This document shows, piece by piece, positions 52,912 through 60,960 of a stretch of 64,000 bases of DNA. The stretch comes from Chloroflexota bacterium. GTDB lineage: Bacteria > Chloroflexota > Ktedonobacteria > Ktedonobacterales > Ktedonobacteraceae. The notes under the pieces were generated by a model. It saw only the letters and a program-made list of their open reading frames with translations, did not search any database and was not told the origin of the DNA. Every line of letters begins with the position of its first letter. Positions within the stretch are counted from its first letter, which is position 1. Position numbers and translations under genes: made by a program. The stretch lies in assembly GCA_902812455.1 (NCBI GenBank), contig CADDZH010000007.1, positions 19,803-83,802 of the forward strand. Direction: 5' to 3'.

Positions 52912-53280
52912 ATGGCCAATAACTCTCCTTCGACTACTGCGCTTGAGCTTGAGCGTCGCTGGCAGGAGCGGGTGCGTACTGGTGCATTTAGCCCCGCCGT
53001 CCTGGGCGTCGGCACGATCCGGGTCATGGGGCGCTCAGGAGATGCTGCGGTGCAGTTCCCGCGCATTACTTCTCTTGATATCCTGGACACGCTGGCCCCT
53101 GATGAACAGTGGGCGGTGCGCGCGGCAGAGCAGATTGTCGCGCAGGCCCAGCGCCAGAGTCGTGCCGTTTTTGAAATTACGCCGGTCAGAGAAGGCAGCA
53201 CTCCTACGCCGCGTCCAGTGCAGACCTTTGATCCTCGTGCCGAATCCTTAATGGTCGTTGCCCGTATCGCAGGTGGTTAG
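52912..53280 (+). CDS. Small protein ending in Gly-Gly, ubiquitin-like-modifier pattern
   Basis: A 122-residue protein that ends exactly in ARIAGG. The centre has GTIRVMGRSGDAAVQFPRI, LAPDEQWAVRAAEQIVA, and the last part TFDPRAESLMVVARIAGG. The FDP-x-A-...-GG ending is one I associate with small modifier-like proteins of mobile elements, but no E1, E2 or deubiquitinase-like gene is next to it. AAAGGA lies about 10 nt before ATG 52912. It is 42 nt upstream of the SWIM gene on the same strand, likely one operon. Modifier function is inference; it may be merely a small soluble protein. Confidence 0.6.
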   Translation: MANNSPSTTALELERRWQERVRTGAFSPAVLGVGTIRVMGRSGDAAVQFPRITSLDILDTLAPDEQWAVRAAEQIVAQAQRQSRAVFEITPVREGSTPTPRPVQTFDPRAESLMVVARIAGG

Positions 53281-53322
53281 TTCGTGGCACCTGACCTTGC
53301 AGTCAGGTGAGCGTTGAAAGCT

Positions 53323-54402
53323 ATGCCCAGAAGCTTAGCCAATGGGGATTATTCGCTGCTCATCGCCATCGAGTCGGCCTCGCGGCCAGACAACTGGTAT
53401 CGCGTGCTGGCCGACCGCCAGAGTGGGGCTTTGAGCTGTGATTGCCCCCCGTTCATCTTCAACCGGCAGCACGACGAACAGGGGCGCCGCCGTTGCATGC
53501 ACACCGAGGTTGCCACCAGGCTCCTCGGTGCTACCCCTACCGATACAACAGTGATGGGGAGCGTGTTGCAGCCAGAAAGCGCCAACCAACTGCTAGTGGC
53601 AATACAGGAGCAATGGCCGGGCTTGCGCGGTACCTGGAGCGTTGAGCAGCGGCTGGCCCCCATCAACACACACCCGTATCTTTTTGTCCTCTTGCGCCTC
53701 GTGCTGGGTAACGGGGGCACAGCCACCGGCGTCGTCGCCTTTGCCGAGCGCCATCAGCCAACCCTGACCCGTATGCAGGCGGGTGTAGCTGGCTGGGCCG
53801 GCTATGCTATTGCCGCCGAAGTTGCACGCCTGGGTGGCTATCCCATGGCCGGGCAGCCGCCCCAGCACTTCCGCATTGATCGCCGCCCGGCAACAGGGAG
53901 AGCAGCACGCCGGGCAGCCGGATCAGCGTCTACGCTCACTCCTTCGCACATTGGCCTCTCTGATATCCTGCGTGTTGGGGATCAGGTCGATCTGGGTGAT
54001 GGACTCGTACCTGCACAGCGTGCTGAAAACACGCTGAGGTTGTTTTTAGGTGAGCAATGCTACAACCAGTTGGAGAGTCAGCACTTCCTCGATGTGTCCA
54101 GTGTCTGCTATGCGAGCGTGCAGCGCGTCTACAGGTTGCGGCGGGATCCAGCGAAGATGCGCGAGCGGCGCGTGCGTGTCTTCGAGCACGGCAGGTACGT
54201 GCATGACTTCTGCATTGTCAGGGGACAGCATGTGCCGGAGGCAGACCACTACTTGACGGTGTTTCTGGGGCTGCTCTCCGATGAGATGGCGGCACTTTCC
54301 GTAGTGCGAAGTTCGAACATCTTCCCACCCATGTCGGATGGTCAGGAACGGGAAACGGTCTCCGCCATCTGGCAACCGAGAGCTATGCCAGTCATGGCTT
54401 GA
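53323..54402 (+). CDS. SWIM zinc-finger protein of unknown function
   Basis: A 359-residue protein. Residues about 35-70 form a SWIM zinc finger: CDCPPFIFN, then RRRCMHTEVATRLL (Cys-x-Cys, Cys-x-His). The middle is helical with ALAxRHQPTLTR-like segments. The C-terminal 150 residues, DILRVGDQVDLGDGLVPAQR to YVHDFCIVRGQHVPEADHY, are well-formed alpha/beta sequence with no family I recognise. SWIM domains bind DNA or protein. The start is uncertain (ATG 53323, or TTG 53314 with GGTGAG nearby). It follows the Gly-Gly protein gene by 42 nt. Confidence 0.65.
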   Translation: MPRSLANGDYSLLIAIESASRPDNWYRVLADRQSGALSCDCPPFIFNRQHDEQGRRRCMHTEVATRLLGATPTDTTVMGSVLQPESANQLLVAIQEQWPGLRGTWSVEQRLAPINTHPYLFVLLRLVLGNGGTATGVVAFAERHQPTLTRMQAGVAGWAGYAIAAEVARLGGYPMAGQPPQHFRIDRRPATGRAARRAAGSASTLTPSHIGLSDILRVGDQVDLGDGLVPAQRAENTLRLFLGEQCYNQLESQHFLDVSSVCYASVQRVYRLRRDPAKMRERRVRVFEHGRYVHDFCIVRGQHVPEADHYLTVFLGLLSDEMAALSVVRSSNIFPPMSDGQERETVSAIWQPRAMPVMA

Positions 54403-54893
54403 TGAGATGATGGGCGTTCGGTCAGGAAAACGCTCACCCTGCACACGATCTGCGGTATGGCATAATCAGTCTGCTTGTATCAGTCATCACACGCTGTTCT
54501 ATCTTTGTGCGGTCGCTGTCCTGGCAGTATGCCTTGCAAGTTGGCGAGGGGAGAAGTTCACGTCAAAGCGATGGTGATTCTCCCAACACCGATTACATAT
54601 ATGCGGACATACCATTACCACACTTGCGCCGTCGATTCGCACACAAGAAGGCCGTTTGACTGCCTTTTTGCTCACAGGGTATATTTCCTTGTCCGCCAAA
54701 AACCGCATTCTGGTACGTACAGGCATTCCAAACGATGCATTCGGGCTTGCCACGCTCCGACGGGAAGATATGTTCGATCGAAGACCGAGATTCATTGAAC
54801 ATAGGACAGAGTGAATCCGACCAGGAGAAGCCATAGAAGTCATTGGTCTCTAAAGAGAACCAAAACGCTGTTCTTCAGAAGCAAGAAGAGCTT
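54403..54893. other. Intergenic region with a broken HNH-like gene
   Basis: About 490 nt. On the minus strand (54499-54840) two overlapping frames together read SDSLCPMFNESRSSIEHIFP, then CANRRRKCGNGMSAY and, after a shift of frame, ICNRCWENHHRF. The SIEHIFP and Cys-pair patterns look like an HNH nuclease or its neighbour region that has suffered a frameshift and the loss of one Cys. Otherwise no gene. Confidence 0.35.
54499..54840 (-). pseudogene. Possible decayed HNH-type nuclease
   Basis: A first frame (stop near 54593) carries LCPMF and SIEHIFPSERGK, a second frame (54499-54640) carries ICNRCWENHHRFDVNF. Joining them at about 54610 restores a Cys-Cys plus His-bearing sequence. The start and full length are missing. 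It could be a chance frame pair. Confidence 0.3.
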
Positions 54894-55595
54894 TCACCCC
54901 TTCTCTTTCCAGAACAAATATTGAAGTAAGTCATCTGGGAACATCATACGATCTCGATACTTCCGATCTTTATACTTCCGGATGCGCTCTTTGATAAAAG
55001 TATCCAGTTCTCTTACGGTGATATTGAGGACTTGATGATCTACATCTTCCTGTTCCAACTGAGCAAACCTTGCCTCACTTATTTGTTCTGCACTAATAAA
55101 CAGTTTCCCGATACGATATGACGTTTCCTCTCCTCGAAGAGGAAACACTGCATGCCTCCTCAAATGTTTTACCCAATAGTCTTCAACCTGCTTTTTCTCG
55201 AACATGCCCATCCTCTGTAGAGCACTTTGCATTCGTTCCGCCTGAAATGATTTCAAAGCCTCAGCTAATTTGCGATCGCTGCTTAAGTCCCCAGTTTTCA
55301 CTTCTACAATGAGGCCAATTATTTCCGTCTCCAGGGAAAATCCCCAGTCACGAAACCGAATGTCCCAATCACCCTCTCGGCCCTCAACGTCCTCTTCGTT
55401 CCACGGTCGCCCTCCGACCTCCTCATAGACATGGGGAAACCGAACTGCAAGAAGATCGCAATCAGCCCCCTGGATGTAGCCTCCAGGTTGAATAGGCCGC
55501 TCCTCTTGTCGAGAAGAATGCAAGACAAAATTCTTCAGAGGGAAAAAGCCGTTGAAACGGAAGTACCAGTAAGCTAGCGTTTCACCATAGTTCAT
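54894..55595 (-). CDS. PD-(D/E)XK-like nuclease, accessory gene of the McrBC operon
   Basis: A 233-residue protein. It opens MNYGETLAYWYFRFNGFFP, a motif seen at the start of several restriction-like nucleases, and has GADCDLLAVRFPHV (candidate catalytic Asp) and IIGLIVEVKTGDL (Glu-x-Lys), a complete PD-(D/E)XK pattern. The C-terminal half is helical and ends LLQYLFWKEKG. AGGAG lies 7 nt before ATG 55595. It is on the same strand as, and 228 nt beyond, the mcrC-like gene. Its role could be a second effector or adapter. Family not recognised. Confidence 0.65.
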   Translation of the reverse strand: MNYGETLAYWYFRFNGFFPLKNFVLHSSRQEERPIQPGGYIQGADCDLLAVRFPHVYEEVGGRPWNEEDVEGREGDWDIRFRDWGFSLETEIIGLIVEVKTGDLSSDRKLAEALKSFQAERMQSALQRMGMFEKKQVEDYWVKHLRRHAVFPLRGEETSYRIGKLFISAEQISEARFAQLEQEDVDHQVLNITVRELDTFIKERIRKYKDRKYRDRMMFPDDLLQYLFWKEKG

Positions 55596-55823
55596 ACTCT
55601 CACTCCTGAACAGGCAGTTTGAAGCCACTGACTTCGTTGCGACAATAGCTAGGTAATGAGTAACTGAAGGACAGACAGAACCATAGAGATGGTTTCACCT
55701 GTTCTATCCGTCTCCCTCCTGCCCTAGTTTACACGTATCTCGGCCTCAGGTCAAACGTTGCGGCCCAATCAAGGGCCAGATCAATGGCCAAAAAGAGTGC
55801 TCGTGCCATGTTCTTCATGCCTT
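55596..55823. other. Gap between mcrC-like and nuclease genes
   Basis: About 230 nt with no gene or clear hairpin. It could hold a separate promoter for the nuclease gene. Confidence 0.35.
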
Positions 55824-57455
55824 TTACAGACCCAGCATACGGCCTAATACTTGTATGAGTTCTGGATGCCGCTCACCACCAGGCTTCAGAGGGACAGCAC
55901 CTACCCCCTCGATGATCTCGGGCAGCGTTTGTGCTACCTGGATAAGAGCATAATCGCTGCGTCCAAAATAACACAGCTCGTCCCCTGGATAGAGGATCCA
56001 GGCGGATCGGGCTTGTTGAATGGCATCCAGGTAGGCATGCATCTTGTAGATATCTTCAGGCTTATATTGGCCTCGATGCTCATTGGGTGAGAGTTCAGCA
56101 TCAAGAGAAAGGTCTCTGGATTGTAGCACGTCCACAATCTTCACCTTGAACTTTGCATCGAGCAGATGCAAACCTCTGTTTATACCATACGGCACCTCAA
56201 GCACAATATCTGGCCTCAGCGGAACTGAGTAAGAATATCGCTGTGCCGGTGATGCTCTAGAAAAATGCGCGTTATAGACAAGCCGCACTCCATTTTGCCA
56301 ACGCACTTCGATTCCCCAAGGTGCAATTAATTCCGTTACCTTCGCTTCTAATCGGCCTGCCGCTACGGGAGACCCGAGCAGGAACTCTATCTGCCTCACG
56401 CAGGCAAAATAGCACCATAATTCGTATAACCGTGCAATATCCTTGACCTCAAGGAGATCTCGCTCCGTCTCCTTTGAAAGCGGAACCCTCGTTGCTAACA
56501 GCATCCGTGAATAATGCTCGAAAATTTCACGATATCCCTGCTGTCGCTGCAGCACAGTTGAGCCAACTGGAACATGCACCATTGGCCCGATTTCCTTCCA
56601 CATAGCATGCTGCCGGATTGGCCGCAGGGCATTATCCATGCGATCACAATCTTCAAGGACACGCCTTTGGAAGGCATTCCTCAACTCAGGTGGTTTGCCC
56701 TCGATGAATTGCCGCATACGGGCAATGGTGGAGAGGGCATAATCGAGAAAAGCCTTGACAAAGCGGTTTTCCGGCGTGTCGAACATGATCTCACTCTGCA
56801 TGTCGCCAACATATTCTGGAATAAATCCTCGCAGTCGTTCCGCCACAGCCAATCGATGCCGCATTGGGCCTTTTACCTGTTGCAATGGATATCTGCCTGC
56901 AGCCAGATCTTCCAGGAGTGAAGATTCAATCTGGCGCACAGCTTCTAAGGGAACCTCGCGTTGGGCATGGATCAACTGACGATGAGGATGTTGCATCACT
57001 ACATGTAAGGCATCCAATAAGCGGCGCTCAGGTGGGACATCGTGTGACAGCACCGACCGTAGATAGACAAAGGCATGATAGAGAATACTCGCCTGCTCGG
57101 TTGCACTTCGTTCAGAGGCTACGGACGCACCTTGACTCGAGAATGGCAATGCCGCCGCCCATACACTGAGCTCGACAAGCATACGATCGAAGTCGCTACT
57201 CCCCCACTTGCCTGAGACGACCTCTAGCAGCCCAAGGCCTGGGACCTTGAACCATCCCACGGCATTGCCGAAGCTCACCTGCAATACCTGGTTAGTAATG
57301 GGTTCACAGAGACCTGCAAGCGTCGCTGCTGCTTGCTCTATGTTCTCTTCTGATCCCTCAAGATACCAAACTTCCTCACCCTGTAGGCGGATGTGGTCTG
57401 TGAAGCGCTCCGGCTGGACATTGAACCGACGAGAATGGATCGTAATGGCGCTCAC
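55824..57455 (-). CDS. mcrC: McrC-like restriction endonuclease subunit (DUF2357/PDDEXK_7)
   Basis: A 543-residue protein. The N-terminal DUF2357-like region (about 1-300) is followed by a PD-(D/E)XK nuclease: LRPDIVLEVP, LHLLDAKFKV (Asp-x-Lys type catalytic pair) and PEDIYKMHAYLDAI, the PDDEXK_7 layout of McrC relatives. In McrBC systems this subunit cuts DNA carrying modified bases when driven by the McrB motor. It starts 13 nt after the McrB-like stop on the same strand, so the two are one operon. Distinct from classical E. coli McrC in length, it is nearer to McrC-like partners in other bacteria. Confidence 0.85.
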   Translation of the reverse strand: MSAITIHSRRFNVQPERFTDHIRLQGEEVWYLEGSEENIEQAAATLAGLCEPITNQVLQVSFGNAVGWFKVPGLGLLEVVSGKWGSSDFDRMLVELSVWAAALPFSSQGASVASERSATEQASILYHAFVYLRSVLSHDVPPERRLLDALHVVMQHPHRQLIHAQREVPLEAVRQIESSLLEDLAAGRYPLQQVKGPMRHRLAVAERLRGFIPEYVGDMQSEIMFDTPENRFVKAFLDYALSTIARMRQFIEGKPPELRNAFQRRVLEDCDRMDNALRPIRQHAMWKEIGPMVHVPVGSTVLQRQQGYREIFEHYSRMLLATRVPLSKETERDLLEVKDIARLYELWCYFACVRQIEFLLGSPVAAGRLEAKVTELIAPWGIEVRWQNGVRLVYNAHFSRASPAQRYSYSVPLRPDIVLEVPYGINRGLHLLDAKFKVKIVDVLQSRDLSLDAELSPNEHRGQYKPEDIYKMHAYLDAIQQARSAWILYPGDELCYFGRSDYALIQVAQTLPEIIEGVGAVPLKPGGERHPELIQVLGRMLGL

Positions 57456-57468
57456 GCTAGTTGTTCCT

Positions 57469-60369
57469 CTAAGAGAGATAGCTGGTGAATCCCTGCCTAC
57501 GTAACCGATTCCACATGCTCCACACTTTCATTGCTGTCATTGGCAGGCGTGGTCTCGAATATTCCTCCTCTAGATCTGGCCCGTTCAGGAAAATGCGTCC
57601 CTGCTCCATGTGCCAGGCTTCTGGCTGCAAACGCTTTTTGACGGACTGGTCTGTACATGTGCCGGTAATGGCAAAGACGAAGACCTCACCTAATACTTCC
57701 TCCAGCTCCTGTTGCGTGCCGTTGAATTTAGGCAGAACTTTCTGTACAATGGCCAAATCTAAGGCGGTCCATAAAGCTGCTTCCGAACTTTCTGTCTGCT
57801 CATGGGCCAGGTTGACAAAGCGCGCCATCTCCACCGCTACGCGATAGCCGAAGTTTCTGCGATCATTGCTCAGTAAGGTGTTCAGATCTAGCACGACCTG
57901 CTGTAATTCGCCGTTAAGGAGCCTGCCAAACTCTTCCCAGTCCAGGCTATTTGGCTTATGAGTATACTGCAACTGACCGGGAAAGTGATGCAGATACAGT
58001 GTGTTGGAGTCCACTCCGCTAAGTGGCTCACGTTGGCCAAGTGCCGCTAAATTCACCTCATTTAGCTCCATGGTAAATGCGCGATCCAGGACTTTGGGAC
58101 TGAACATGTACGTTGTCTCATCGATGTTCACGGTACCAGTAATAAATACATTGTTATGAATCGCCAGCTGTGCTGGCACGCTCAGCGTTTCCTCAGTGTC
58201 ATCCACGCCTGCACTTGGATGATCTTGCAGATCTATGGGTACCCCTGATTCGAGGCAAGACAGGAAATCTGAAAAGTAATGTTCGACACGCGCCAAATTC
58301 ATCTCATCCAGAATGAGAAAGAATGGGCTTGGTTCGCGCCCTTCCTGCGCGGCGAGTGCGAATTCTTTTTCGGCATCGAGCAGCAGACGTAGTGCTGGTG
58401 TGACTGCATAGCGTTCCATCAATGGGTTATAGTAGCCCAGTAGCCCTCGGTTATCGCGCCAGTCCGGTTTCACTGCAACGAGCCGATACAGCTGAGAGTA
58501 GGCACCATTATCATGCGGCACACGTTGGTTGGAAAACGATTGAGGAATAGTGCTGCTTGGCGGCGTCGCTGTCCAGCTAAAGCACTGCGCGACTGCTAGA
58601 GCCAGTTGTGTTTTTCCTGTCCCTGATATGCCGGTCAAGATAACGAAGCGCTTTGTTTGTAATGCGAGCAGATAGTTGGCGACGACTTGAGGGGAGAAAA
58701 ATAAACCCTTACTTAAGATGCTTTGGTAGAGTTCTGCAAATCGTATGGGCAATGCATATGGAACCGAAGGTACCTCCCGCACCAGCGACTGCTGGTTGAG
58801 CAAGGGCTCGAGCGCCTCCCATTCTTCAGCGGTAACTTTGTAATTCGTTCCTTGCGCAAAGCGCAGATGGTGCATATTGCGCAGGATAGGGTCTGCTAAC
58901 AACTCTGAACGGGAGATTGGCTTCTTCAATATATGAGTAAAACGATACGGCACTGCCCATTCAGGTTCTGTATGACGCCCTGGACGCCAAGGTGAAGGTT
59001 CCCGCTGAAACGGTTCTCCAGTGAGCTCGCCAAGAGCAACAATGCCTCCCTCTGGCCCTGCTTCCCACAACACGACGCGGTCCCCAGAATGCATCTCTTT
59101 TCTATGTGCAGTGACGAGCCAATCATCCGTTGCGCCTACCGTTACCTTTTTCACTTGTGCCGCTAAATCGTGGATCTTGGGGTTTCTTTGGAATAGCCAG
59201 GTTTGCCGCTGGCTATTCTTTGCGTGGAAAATTGGCGGCAAGTTTGAACGGAAGCGATCCTGTAATTTGTTGGCAAACTCATCCGATACTGGGAACAAGT
59301 AGCCTTGCTTCACACCACCTTCCTTCGTGAAGGGGCCTGGCTCTTCGAGACGCCACTCAACTGGGATGTCTTGTAGCTGGATAGGTTGCTGTAAGAGCTG
59401 ATACTGCACGCGAACCAGGTATCCCTCTTTTTCCCAGGCATTACTTGGTAGACCTTCTGGTCGGGGAGCTTCCTGGGCGGCCTCGACTACCTGGCTTACT
59501 GCTCGCAGTACACCATTGGCATAATGCAACACGACGTCTCCTGGCTGAAGCTTCGTCAAATTGGTCCAGTGCTCATAGGTAGCGCCATTTCTGCCGTGTT
59601 TTGGCGCCCAGAGATACCCACCGGCCTTCTCCACCGCGAATGACGCGCCCTGATTGACCCACCAAACGTGTTGAGGGGGCTGAACTGAGATGCACCCTTC
59701 GTTGAGAAGATAGAGGAACCAATCTAACTCAATGTAGTCCGCAGCTTCTAGTTGCTCTTTCAGCAGGCGAGCACTACCCTCAAATGTTTGTAGGTCCTCA
59801 GCTGGGTATCCAAGCTTTTGCAAAGCACTTTTGGAGACCTGATTATAAATAGCAAACTCCGTGGGATGAAACACCATCACCAAACCAGTAGCGCTATTCA
59901 GTCCAAATCCGGGAATCTGGTCGATACGCTTAGCTTTCTCTATTGGCGATAACTCAGCAGTATTCAAGATCGTGAGGGCTTGCCGGATGAATTGAACCTT
60001 TTCTTGCTCGTTTTCCCTCAACCTGGCCCCATAGATCTGGGCCGCCGATCCCCAGATGGAATTCCCATGGATTTCGAGCCGGCCGTCATCAAGGGCTGCG
60101 GTTAATTCTGGCAATTGGGAGAGGTTGATTCGGGCCTCTTCTCCCAACAAATCACCGATCTGTTGCCCATTCACAACCATCTTCCCGATGGGCCAGACCT
60201 CGCGATTAAATAGTTCTAGACTGATGGCAGCCGGGTCTGAGAGCAACTGACGAAGCTGCTGCGCACGCATTTGGCGTACCCCCACGCGGAAATGCTCTAT
60301 TGGATTGTGTTGGAACTGTGTAAATCTAGCCTTAAGGGTAGCTGGCACAATGAATTCAGTCTGCTCCAT
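57469..60369 (-). CDS. mcrB: McrB-like AAA+ motor with EVE/PUA-type domains
   Basis: A 966-residue protein. An N-terminal region (about 1-235) contains an HhH-like IPGFGLNSATGLVMVFHPTE. A PUA-like segment follows (VWWVNQGASFAVEKAGGYLW, about 236-340). A second, EVE-like domain (about 395-490) reads WLFQRNPKIHDLAAQV and GDRVVLWEAGPEGGIVALGE. The AAA+ module has LTGISGTGKTQLALAVA, ILDEMNLARVEHYFSDFL and GTVNIDETTYMFSPKVLDRA, the McrB Walker A, Walker B and NxxD-like GTP signature. EVE/PUA domains bind modified bases, so this is a modification-dependent type IV restriction motor. ATG 60369 lacks a strong Shine-Dalgarno; some leader structure may matter. Confidence 0.9.
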   Translation of the reverse strand: MEQTEFIVPATLKARFTQFQHNPIEHFRVGVRQMRAQQLRQLLSDPAAISLELFNREVWPIGKMVVNGQQIGDLLGEEARINLSQLPELTAALDDGRLEIHGNSIWGSAAQIYGARLRENEQEKVQFIRQALTILNTAELSPIEKAKRIDQIPGFGLNSATGLVMVFHPTEFAIYNQVSKSALQKLGYPAEDLQTFEGSARLLKEQLEAADYIELDWFLYLLNEGCISVQPPQHVWWVNQGASFAVEKAGGYLWAPKHGRNGATYEHWTNLTKLQPGDVVLHYANGVLRAVSQVVEAAQEAPRPEGLPSNAWEKEGYLVRVQYQLLQQPIQLQDIPVEWRLEEPGPFTKEGGVKQGYLFPVSDEFANKLQDRFRSNLPPIFHAKNSQRQTWLFQRNPKIHDLAAQVKKVTVGATDDWLVTAHRKEMHSGDRVVLWEAGPEGGIVALGELTGEPFQREPSPWRPGRHTEPEWAVPYRFTHILKKPISRSELLADPILRNMHHLRFAQGTNYKVTAEEWEALEPLLNQQSLVREVPSVPYALPIRFAELYQSILSKGLFFSPQVVANYLLALQTKRFVILTGISGTGKTQLALAVAQCFSWTATPPSSTIPQSFSNQRVPHDNGAYSQLYRLVAVKPDWRDNRGLLGYYNPLMERYAVTPALRLLLDAEKEFALAAQEGREPSPFFLILDEMNLARVEHYFSDFLSCLESGVPIDLQDHPSAGVDDTEETLSVPAQLAIHNNVFITGTVNIDETTYMFSPKVLDRAFTMELNEVNLAALGQREPLSGVDSNTLYLHHFPGQLQYTHKPNSLDWEEFGRLLNGELQQVVLDLNTLLSNDRRNFGYRVAVEMARFVNLAHEQTESSEAALWTALDLAIVQKVLPKFNGTQQELEEVLGEVFVFAITGTCTDQSVKKRLQPEAWHMEQGRIFLNGPDLEEEYSRPRLPMTAMKVWSMWNRLRRQGFTSYLS

Positions 60370-60960
60370 CCACTCGTTCTCCGAAGCTTTATGATAAGGT
60401 GTTTACTCAAAAAAAGTCGCTAAGACTGGCCGAGAGAAAAAATAGCTTTGCTACTTGTGCTGGACAACATCTCATTTTTCTTGCGTAGTAAAAGCAAGGG
60501 GATTCCAATCCTGCCTCATATACCGCACATTACAGCAGTAACGAGATTCTTGATTTTTATCATAACAGAGTCTTATTTGTGCGTCTAGTGCTAGCTATGT
60601 TCCAGAAAGATGAATTTGTACTGAAATTAGATCCAGAGTGCTTACTTGTCAGCCACAAGGATGAACATGATCTTCCTGGACTACTTTCTTCTCTTGCACA
60701 TCTCTCAGTCGCCTCAGTTCACGATCTGGCTAACAAAAGTCGTAAGTACAAGTGGATGAGACACATTCGCGTCTACTGAGCATGCAAGCTAAAGTTGCCT
60801 GCGAGATGTGTGAAAGGTATTCAGCAGCTTGCTCATCGCTCCATTGAATCATTCCATCCCCTTGTCAAGCAGGACAATTCATTGTACACTGCATGCATCA
60901 CAAAAGGCATATTCCATCATTCGTTGAGGAAACGAGACAAGCAGGAAGAACAGGCCAGGG
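60370..60960. other. Divergent region between the McrBC operon and the NACHT gene
   Basis: About 590 nt. A 66-residue plus frame (GTG 60579 to 60779, MFQKDEFVLKLDPECLLVSH) has some protein-like character but no Shine-Dalgarno, so I do not call it. The A+T-rich part 60420-60560 probably holds the divergent promoters. Confidence 0.4.

Noticed and set aside
60579..60779. 66-residue plus frame between McrB and the NACHT gene
   Set aside because: GTG start without a ribosome-binding site and no recognisable family; kept only as a remark.
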